Of a stretch of DNA of 64,000 nt, positions 56,660-64,000 are shown piece by piece. Below the pieces are notes generated by a model. The model did not search any database. It was not told the origin of the DNA and was given only the letters and a program-made list of their open reading frames with translations. Source of the DNA: Pieris napi (Eukaryota; Arthropoda; Insecta; Lepidoptera; Pieridae). A program made the position numbers and the translations under genes. The DNA is taken from assembly GCF_905475465.1 (NCBI RefSeq), contig NC_062252.1:3968001-4032000 (forward strand), read 5' to 3'. The stretch's first letter is position 1. Each line of letters starts with the position of its first letter.

Positions 56660-59600
56660 CTGAAAAAACAACATCATCCTTATAAAACATGATATTGTAT
56701 AAGTATTAGTGTCTGTTTCACAATGTACGGATAAGTTGTACATAAGTTCCAAATTAGCTATTTATTACTTATTGGTAGGATAAACACTATTGTTGCGTTT
56801 CACGACTGTCAGATAGCGCTATTCGTTACATACAGTCCATCATAAGCTATGAGTCCGATGAAGTGTCAAATAGCACAATTTATATTCCAAATAATTTATG
56901 TATTGCATAGCTGTTTGGTACTTTATCCGTACATTGTGACGGCTGACCTTAAATTTGTTAAATGTTTTTCGTTGCATTTGTTTGTATTGCATTGATTTAG
57001 TTGTCATGTATGAAAAGTTTAATGGTTTTAATTTTTAAAAACTATATTACATATAAGCGGTGTCGAAGAAAATACGGTTGAGTGATTACGTTTCTTATGA
57101 ACGCTGGCTAATGGATGAGAACTTCTATAAAGGTCAGCGGTAGGTATCATTTATCTAATTTTTATATAAAAACAAGTCCTGCATCGCGTCAATCTATCTG
57201 TTTGCGATAAACTCAAAAAGTATGCATGGAATTCACTGCGGTTTTCAACTATATCTGGATGGTGGTGATACTTAGTTGTTTTGGTTGGTGTTCGACCAAA
57301 TGTCATTCAGGGGAGTGAGGAGTTGTTGTTGCGACATCTTTTTACACCCATCTTCCCTCAAATGTTACTTTAGACCGTGTTGTATGAAAAACGTATCAAA
57401 TCTACCCGTTTTGATGTCACAATTGTGTTTTTATGACAATTACGTTGTCAAGAAAAAATCTGTTGGAAGGTCTTGTTTTTTTAAATATGTATATACATAT
57501 TAACTTAAGGAGATAGATATACATATATACATAAGGAGATATCTCCTATTTTGCAAATTATTGTATGGGGTACCTACCTACGTTTATCCGATAGCAAAAT
57601 ACCTATACCTTTTTTGCAATGTTAGGGCACGTTATTTTTAACATGGCTGAGTTGTGTATTTATTGTGTGTGTATTGGTTATGGTGCCGCCACGCGAGCTG
57701 CGAAGCAGCGAACCGCACTTTTATCACTATTTACGGTTTTTTTAATCGCGGAAATCACTTTTTTTGGAATGTTCGCTCTCTTACTGGCATAACAGCCTGG
57801 CCACGGGACATTCGCCGACGCGAATATTCGCGCGGTGCGAACAGCGATGCGTCTAGCGACTGAAATAAACTCATAGCAATGTACTAATCAAGCCACGCGC
57901 AACGGCGACCAGCGATGCGACCAGCGAAATGTACCGAGCGAATCGCGCGGGCGACTGACGTCGCGACGGGCGAGCGAAACAAATGCATGAATCAGTACGG
58001 TGCAAGCCACGGAGTCGAGCGGCAGTCGCGGCGAATAGAGAAGGGAATAAATAAGTTTAGTCGTGGTCGCGGCGAAAAATGAATACTGAGTTTTTTTGTT
58101 ACTGAAATACTGGCTAGACCAGCTATTTGGAAGTCTGGCCATCCACAGCATTAATTTAATATACCTTAATCTCAAGACAATTTTTCAGCGGCACTTAAAA
58201 TTCTATTTGCATTAACTTTTTTCTCCAATTCTGGTTGAATATTCATAAGAATATAATTGAAGGTTTCAATACTCATTCTGGTATACTCAAAAAAATAATT
58301 CTGGATATATTCTGAATTTCTCATACTTCTTGTGGAATTCTCCACAATTTCTCCAAATATTAGGTCTTGAACCAAAAGCTATTACTTTCCAAGCAATATC
58401 GAGATGATTTCGATAAAGACATTTCGCTGTCGAACTTCCTTACGGGTCGCGGCGGCAAACGTGACTGGTCCGTGGCCTGCAAACGGCCCCGCGCGAATGG
58501 TCGCCTCGCCTACCGCATCGCGGTTCGCACCGCCGATCCCATTGGCCAGGCCGTAAGTGTTACAATTGCGGATTTTTAAATTTACTTCGGGGATATTTAC
58601 ACAATTTGACTTGGCTAAGTATTGGCTTGCGGCGCTGTCATGTGAGCTACGAAGCAACGAAGAGCACCTTTTATCTCGACATAACGATATTCCTGCGCAC
58701 AAAACGCTTTTCGGTATTCTAGGCTATTTTAAAATGCAAAAGTGTTGTCACCATAAAATCTCTTAATTGTAGGTGGAATGTTTGAGGACAAGGTCTGTTT
58801 GGCAGGCCTCCTCACGAAAATGACTAGGATATTTAATGTATATCATAACCTACCTAATCATCATTAATTGCTATTTATGTAGCTTCTATATACTATTTCT
58901 AAAATACATTAAATCTCTCCCAGATGTATGCTTAGGTATTTATTTTTAATTAACCACAAGGAAGAGCTTTAAGTACTTCATCAACTTGACGAGTAAAGTC
59001 TGATGGCAATTATAATAGTTAAAAAGTAAACTTTTTAGGTATGCTTACTTAAAACTGTGAACTGAAAAAGCTTGCTCAAGCTCAACTAACAGCCACACTT
59101 GATTGGTTCATTCAAGTTAACAGTTTTTAACGCCAATAAGTAAATATTTTAATGATGTATTCACCCTTTATACAATTGCAAACTACAATAATATCCTTTG
59201 TCCTTTGACCTTAATTAATTCGAGTCGGGTGGTGAATTTGCATCATTATTTATCCAAATAATTTCAATAAAATTAAAAAGAGCGTTGTTAAGCACGGTCT
59301 ATGTCTCTAATCAGCATAAGGAATTTCTTTCAAATTATTAAGTGAAAGTTAGAAATTGAAATTCCTTATAATATCGAATTATAATTTGTGCTTAATTTAT
59401 CTTATTTGTAAGTTTATTTTTATCCAAATTTTAGGTTCACTGTAATTGATATATATTTTAAAATATACATTCACCGTAGTAAAACTGTGGTGTACTATGG
59501 TTGGTGGACTCTATTTCCTCACTTAGACTCATACTCGGTCCGTTGTGCGTATTAAAATGCTGCCAATAGTATTTTTTCAATATCGTGTTTTTGAATCTGT

Positions 59601-62600
59601 CAACAGTTACGTATATAAAATTACCTGTTAAAAAAGTTCCAAATAGCCTGAGAGCTGCCAGAGCCCATCTATGACTACTAACGGGTATCCTATCACATAT
59701 CCGCCTCCAAGCGACGTCAACTGGCACGTAAAATATGAGAGCGTAGGAGAGGATCATCACGCACGCCACCAGGATTTTAGCGGTCTGAGCAAGGCTGCAA
59801 AAGAAATATAATGAAAAATAAACAATGTTATAAAACACCCTTGGACTGGTCATTTGCATGACCAGAGATCATGGAGATCTTCATCTTCATGAAGATCCGT
59901 GTGTTAAATAAGCAAAGGCAGGCCTAGATAGCGCTGGAGGCCGCGGAGAAGGCCCAAGTGCTCGGTTTACAAAGGCGTTCTTTAGTTTCGGTGGCCAGAT
60001 TTACTTCCGCCAGCAGAGTAAGTTGTAAAACGACTTAATTACTCAGTTATGAAGGGTTACGATTTTAAAATGCACTTTAAAAATAACCATAATAATAAAT
60101 TATGCGTGCCTACTAAAACTGGCAAGTAGTATTGGCATAGCGGCTACAGCGTGAGACCCTCATCCCTGAATCACCGATGGAATTTTCCTTCATGTCCGCA
60201 ATTAGCACTTGATTCTACGGCGAGGGCAAATAGCGTCGTAGGTTCGATCCCCGGCTGTGCACCAATGGACTTTCTTTCTATGTGCGCGTTTAACATTTGC
60301 TCGATCGGCGAAGGAAAACATCGTGAGGAAACCGACATGTCTTAGACCCAAAAAGTCGACGGCGTGTCAGGCACTGCAGGCTGATCACTTACCTATTAGA
60401 TTTAAAAATGATCATGAAACAGATTCAGAAGTCTGAGGCCAAGACCTAAAGAGGTGGTAGCACCGCTGATTTATTTATTTATCTAAAACCCATTTAGGGC
60501 GCCACTGGATTACAAAGTTATTCAATCGACGCAGCGTAAAAGTTTTATTAAGGCCTTATTTGATCTTAATCCCTTCTTTAGGTAAAGTGAACCTAGAACT
60601 TTGATTCGTTAACTCGATATATAAAGATGACTTACATTTCATCTTGCGGTAGGTTTAGTGTGAGGCTTCCTCTTACAGTTTCACCAAAACTTAGGTACCC
60701 ACAAAAGCCCACAAACCCATACAATGCCACTACAGCGCTCATGGCAATGTTCAAGACACCAGGACAGCCAAGGAAGTGCTGTGGTTTCAGCATTTCATTC
60801 TCTATTGGCATAACCACGCCTATTCCTTCCATAGCGAATAAGGATGTACTGAAAAAAATGAAAACTGTGTCAAAAAAATTCAAAATAAAAATAAATTTAA
60901 TTATATGACGAGAAAGCAAAGAACTACGTTATAATAAATTTTCCATATTGATTAATATTTCATTTAATTAAGATTTACATGAAATTATCAGCAGATAATT
61001 TAATTTAATAATCATATTAATTACCATTTAAAAGGAAAAAGTTCCACGAATATAATTTTATTATAAATGGAACGGCTATCGGCGTAAAATTTCATTGGAT
61101 ATAAAATTATGAGAAAAAAGTAATTATAAGATTTCTAAGGCATTATTTTACACTTATCAGGTAAAACTATAATGATACCTTATAAAGTTTGGCAGACCAG
61201 ATATTGAAGTAGACAAATTCCTTGATGATATTGGTGGAGGGTCTCTGAGACAGTAGTAAATGGATATACAAATGGAACCAAGCCATACAAAATTGGCGAC
61301 CGCTGAGAAAGGAACGAGGTACTTCAGTTTTGTTATTTGATTCAGTGGTATCAGGACCACGAGGCACAGAGCACAGAAAGCGGAAACCGACCATTTGGGA
61401 CCTCCGTATTCATCTGATATCTAAAATTAAACAAAATTTAAATTAACATTTGAAATGATATTTGTATCTAATATAATATACAATTCTCGTGTCACAATAT
61501 TCCATCCCATACTCCTCCGAAACGGATCGATCGATTAATATGAAATTTTTTAGGCATATTCAGTAAGTCTGAGAATCGGCTATTATCTTTGTAACCCCTA
61601 AGTGACAAGGGATGTCCACCCCAAAACATTTTTTTTTAATTTTTATGATACAGCATACAAAAATACATACAACCCTTAATTTTCACCCCTCTACGATCAA
61701 CCCCTATTTTTTATTATTGTAGATGTTTTTTTTACAAAAAATTTTTTCCCTAGATATAATATACATGGCAACGTTTGCCGGGTCAGCTAGTCATATTACA
61801 AATCTAAATCAAGCTAATCTGAACAAAGAGGTCTTGTGTTCATTTTATGTTCGCAACTATACTTGTACATGTGGTGAAAAAAAAGCTTAGTTGCTCTACC
61901 TAAGGAAACCAGCTTGTCATAAACCTAAAAATATGTTTCAATGACAGAAGGCTGTGCATTGAATTTCCTTAGCATAAAACAGGGTTTTAGCGCTCATAGT
62001 ATTTAATATTATTATTACCATATGTAATAATAGTATTAAATACTTACATAATATCTTTATTGTGTAACAACTCAAAATTATTCATTTTTATTTCTGCTGA
62101 AAGTAGTGTTCGAGATTTGCTCTTTCCATACGAAACAATTGTTTTTTTTTCTTTTAGATCAAACATAACTAATAAACAAAGTTTTCAATTCAATTCAATT
62201 CAGCCAGGGATACATTAAAAGGTACTACAAAATCCATTAGATGATAGGTTTTGTTAATTGTTCCTTGGGAATAGAAGTATTAAAATAAAATTAAAAATAC
62301 ATTTATTCAATTCTTAGAACATCATTTATATTTAGACTTTATTAAAGTTCATTATTAACCTGAATTTAATATAAAATAAAATACACTTTCAATTACAATA
62401 GATTGTGAAACGTATTTCTATTCTATTCGTAAAAGTCGCAAAGTTAATTGAACTTATAAAATTCATAAATAATAAGTGTAATGAAATTGTTATTCAGGTT
62501 TAGCTAATTTTATATTTGAATATTCGCAAAAAATATTTGTAGTATAAATTAAAAATATTTTCTTATATATTATAATATCGTATATAAACAGACGTACACA

Positions 62601-63482
62601 AGTTGATGGGACGTTGACAACCTTTTATTTTTTTTATTTATTCCTCGAACTGTGAACTTTTTATGAAGAGAAAAATTGGAAAAATATAAAAATAATACTT
62701 AAAAAATTTAGTTTTTATTTTGGAATATAACTGCCTAGAGACTACAGATAGCATAGCAAAAGTTCCATATATTGGTACATACCAAGCTACTAAAAAGGCA
62801 GTCTAAGGATAAAAAATAAAATTAAGGCGCGAAGTTCGCGGGGGCAGCTAGTTATTAATAAATGTAACGATCAATGCATAATATACTAACCTGCTTAAAT
62901 GATTCCGAAATAACAACAACGTACACACAACAAGCACCCAGGTGAGTAACAGCCAACGCCCAATCTGCTAATTCTCTGAAAAACAGAAAATTTGTAATTT
63001 AATTCTTAAAGTTAATGGTTAGAAAAATTACAATATTCAACACACGATGTTATGGCAAAAAAAATCTACTATACTATAGTGTTTACAAAGGGCTTATGGT
63101 TGATGAGAATAAGCGCGAACAGACTAAGAGTGGTCTACTCTAGGGACAAGTTATAAACCCTACAACAGAGTTATAGAGTTCTGGGCGAAATAGATATTAT
63201 TTAAATGGCTCAGAATCTTAAGGAAGGAAGGAAGACAAAAGGATAATCTTATAAGGCAGTTTCTATAGCCGTATGTTGCCGACCTTTGTAGCGTATGTAT
63301 TCTCTTTGGGTGGGATTTAAAACAAATTGCCAAAGCTTTTTACTCATAATTAGTTTATACCTGACATGTGGTGCAAAACGCCTAACGGCTTTAGGTCCAT
63401 TCTGAAATACTAAATCACAAGTATCGGCATATCCCAAACATGGCTTTTTCACCTCGATGCAAAGTTGCTGTGAAGTTTTAAC
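56421..63482 (-). CDS. Proton-coupled amino acid transporter (SLC36/PAT), 5' end missing
   Basis: Six minus-strand exons: 63482-63361, 62975-62891, 61420-61179, 60848-60636, 59794-59625, 56659-56421. They join in phase (1071 nt, about 356 residues plus stop) and all introns are GT/AG. Family marks: HxLG...ISESFKQ, YGGPKWS, LKYLVPFSAVANF, the diagnostic substrate-region motif FAMEGIGVVMPIENEM, CPGVLNIAMS, YLSFGE...GSLTLNLP, and multiple hydrophobic helices (about eight in this part). PAT proteins carry H+ and small neutral amino acids across plasma or lysosomal membranes; the Drosophila relatives (path and others) feed growth signalling. About 100 N-terminal residues and the promoter lie beyond 64000. 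Unbroken. Which of the several insect PAT paralogues it is cannot be told here. Confidence 0.9.
56711..56945 (+). repeat. MITE, copy 2 (TCACAATGTACGGATAA family)
   Basis: Inverted termini TCACAATGTACGGATAA (from 56720) and its complement (TTATCCGTACATTGTGA, to about 56939). Body matches 19016-19228, with about 20 extra bases near 56808. Class unassigned. Confidence 0.8.
57695..57725 (+). repeat. GC-rich direct repeat, left copy
   Basis: 'gagctgcgaagcagcgaacc' plus 'cttttatc'; a diverged copy in the same orientation lies at 58644-58675 on the other side of the Harbinger element. Confidence 0.6.
57790..58556 (-). mobile_element. PIF/Harbinger-derived element with TAA target duplication
   Basis: Element 57793-58553 (761 bp). 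Termini CAGCCTGGCCA (left) and CGGCCTGGCCA (right, complement) match at 10 of 11 positions and are flanked by TAA on both sides (57790-57792, 58554-58556), the usual Harbinger target duplication. Subterminal GGTGCGAAC-GCGATGCG blocks are also inverted (57833 and the complement near 58520). Inside, the minus strand (58375-58172) encodes an N-terminal transposase remnant with FFEYTRMSIETFNYIL and A-A-E-K-L, as in Harbinger DDE proteins; the catalytic part is deleted. Very GC-rich arms compared with its surroundings. Non-autonomous. Confidence 0.85.
58172..58375 (-). pseudogene. Harbinger transposase N-terminal remnant
   Basis: 67 codons, RMSIETFNYIL...QPEL...A-A-E-K-L-S then stop. The DDE catalytic residues are absent, so it cannot act on its own. 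Confidence 0.7.
58644..58675 (+). repeat. GC-rich direct repeat, right copy
   Basis: 'gagctacgaagcaacgaaga' plus 'ccttttatc', a diverged copy of 57695-57725. Confidence 0.6.
59625..59794 (-). CDS. PAT exon (fifth in window)
   Basis: First base completes Ile. A hydrophobic helix (ILVACVMILSYALIFYVPVD) then R-R-I-C...HRWALAALRL. Ends phase 1 at GTAAT. Confidence 0.9.
60130..60480 (+). repeat. Composite of two SINE copies
   Basis: 60130-60215 has a SINE head lacking the B-box ('tacagcgtgagaccctcat') and a decayed body. A second copy then begins in mid-head with B-box GGTTCGATCCC (60240-60250) and runs to 'gcaccgctgatttatttatt'. One copy probably inserted into or recombined with the other. Inside a PAT intron. 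Confidence 0.7.
60636..60848 (-). CDS. PAT exon (fourth in window)
   Basis: First base completes Ser. Contains FAMEGIGVVMPIENEM, the strongest PAT signature, and YLSFGE, GSLTLNLP. Donor GTAAGT. Confidence 0.93.
61179..61420 (-). CDS. PAT exon (third in window)
   Basis: Starts ISDEYGGPKWSV, two hydrophobic helices around LKYLVPFSAVANF, ends in FI plus two bases. Confidence 0.92.
61478..61795 (+). repeat. GGGTCAGCTAG-end repeat, full copy
   Basis: From 'attctcgtgtcacaatattc' to 'gccgggtcagctag', the mirror arrangement of 35517-35830 and similar to it throughout. Confidence 0.7.
62740..62857 (+). repeat. Distal fragment of the GGCAGCTAGT repeat
   Basis: 'gatagcatagcaaaagttcc', 'taaggcgcgaagttcgcggg' and 'ggcagctagt' match the end of 2311-2795. 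Confidence 0.55.
62891..62975 (-). CDS. PAT exon (second in window)
   Basis: First base completes Arg; reads ELADWALAVTHLGACCVYVVVI then SESFKQ, one membrane helix. Confidence 0.9.
63361..63482 (-). CDS. PAT exon (first in window)
   Basis: Reads VKTSQQLCIEVKKP, GYADTCDLVFQNGPKAVRR and ends phase 2. Corresponds to the loop after the second helix of PAT proteins, so one or more exons lie to the right of 64000. Confidence 0.85.
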
Positions 63483-64000
63483 CTGTAGACAGTTTTAATT
63501 AATGAAAGCTTTTCAAACTCTGTAATTAATTATTTGTTTTCGTACTTTCATGTTTAATTCTTGTTAAGCTTGTTTTATGCGTTATGTTTAGGTATTTTGA
63601 TAAAACAGATACTATTCGATGGTACGAAGACAACAGGACTCAAAATTTCGGACTTCTACAAATTAAGTGATTTTTATATTGAAACTTTAACTAATATTTC
63701 ACATTCACTATCTTAATTTACATACTTTATGTATTTATCGTCTGTTTTTAAACGTCAACAAATGCTTAAAATCGGTGTTTAAATGTGTGTGTATTTGTGT
63801 AATTGTATAGCTATGCCTCTACCATTGAATTTAGGAACTCTAACAACGACGAGGTATTATAGACTTGCTTATACATTTATCGTAAGCCATATAAAGTATG
63901 TAATTAAACAAACTATATATTGCACTGGATCTTAACAATAAAAACGTTTATAATTAATCCGCAAGAACCATTAGATAAGGATCATCAAATGAAAAATCTT
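63483..64000 (-). other. PAT intron, truncated by window edge
   Basis: AT-rich, no exon or named repeat seen. The upstream PAT exon is not in the window. Confidence 0.5.

Larger units (their letters stand above)
56660..59624 (-). other. PAT last intron
   Basis: 3 kb, GTAAT donor, CAG acceptor. Contains a MITE (56711-56945), the Harbinger derivative (57793-58553) and flanking GC-rich direct repeats. 58780-59620 is AT-rich with nothing else recognised. Confidence 0.8.
61421..62890 (-). other. PAT intron with repeats
   Basis: Contains a CTAGCTGACC/GTCAGCTAG-type repeat (61478-61795) and a fragment ending GGGGGCAGCTAGTTATT (62740-62857). The rest is AT-rich with nothing recognised. Confidence 0.75.

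Noticed and set aside
57888..58175. 95-codon minus frame, possible gene
   Set aside because: Mostly repetitive arm sequence of the Harbinger element.
58382..58702. 106-codon minus frame in the GC-rich region, suspected foreign DNA
   Set aside because: The GC richness is explained by the Harbinger arm; the frame crosses the element boundary at 58553.
1..64000. CRISPR array, operon or prokaryotic island
   Set aside because: No regularly spaced direct repeats, and all real genes are intron-split.

Overview
The window is AT-rich nuclear DNA from an insect, most probably a moth or butterfly. Genes are split into short exons with GT/AG introns. One gene is SNMP2, an insect-specific member of the CD36 family. 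The gaps are full of tRNA-derived SINEs, Jockey- and RTE-type LINE ends, a BEL/Pao retrotransposon and several MITE families of the kind common in Lepidoptera. Nothing bacterial, organellar or exogenous-viral was seen. All exon structures were read from splice signals, phase continuity and protein family motifs; no search was run.

Layout, left to right. (1) 4466-4592, + strand: last coding exon of an unidentified gene with an acidic tail. (2) 7139-30409, - strand: complete ten-exon SNMP2 gene, 520 codons, in phase throughout; its introns carry most of the SINE, LINE and MITE debris of the left half. (3) About 30.6-42.5 kb: intergenic and repeat-rich, with one possible small membrane-protein exon on the - strand at 31246-31430. 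(4) 42583-52962, + strand: complete five-exon secreted serine protease gene of 278 codons. It has an intact catalytic triad and a chymotrypsin-like Ser at the base of the S1 pocket. Intron 1 holds a 6.3-kb BEL/Pao element with identical 145-bp LTRs, inserted into an older repeat that has an unoccupied relative at about 5.6-6.1 kb. (5) 56421 to beyond 64000, - strand: the last six exons (about 356 codons) of a proton-coupled amino acid transporter (SLC36/PAT). Its introns carry a 761-bp PIF/Harbinger derivative with TAA target duplications, a SINE and MITEs.

The genes share no obvious pathway. SNMP2 is a chemosensory lipid/pheromone receptor cofactor, the protease is probably digestive or extracellular, and PAT moves amino acids across membranes. 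They look like ordinary neighbours in a repeat-rich genome. I found no convincing new multi-gene system. The points most worth a second look are the BEL copy (identical LTRs but three reading-frame breaks), a poly(A)-tailed repeat family with a covarying hairpin, a pair of inverted 96-bp mini-elements, a group of near-perfect short hairpins in the left 11 kb, and the two unidentified exons.
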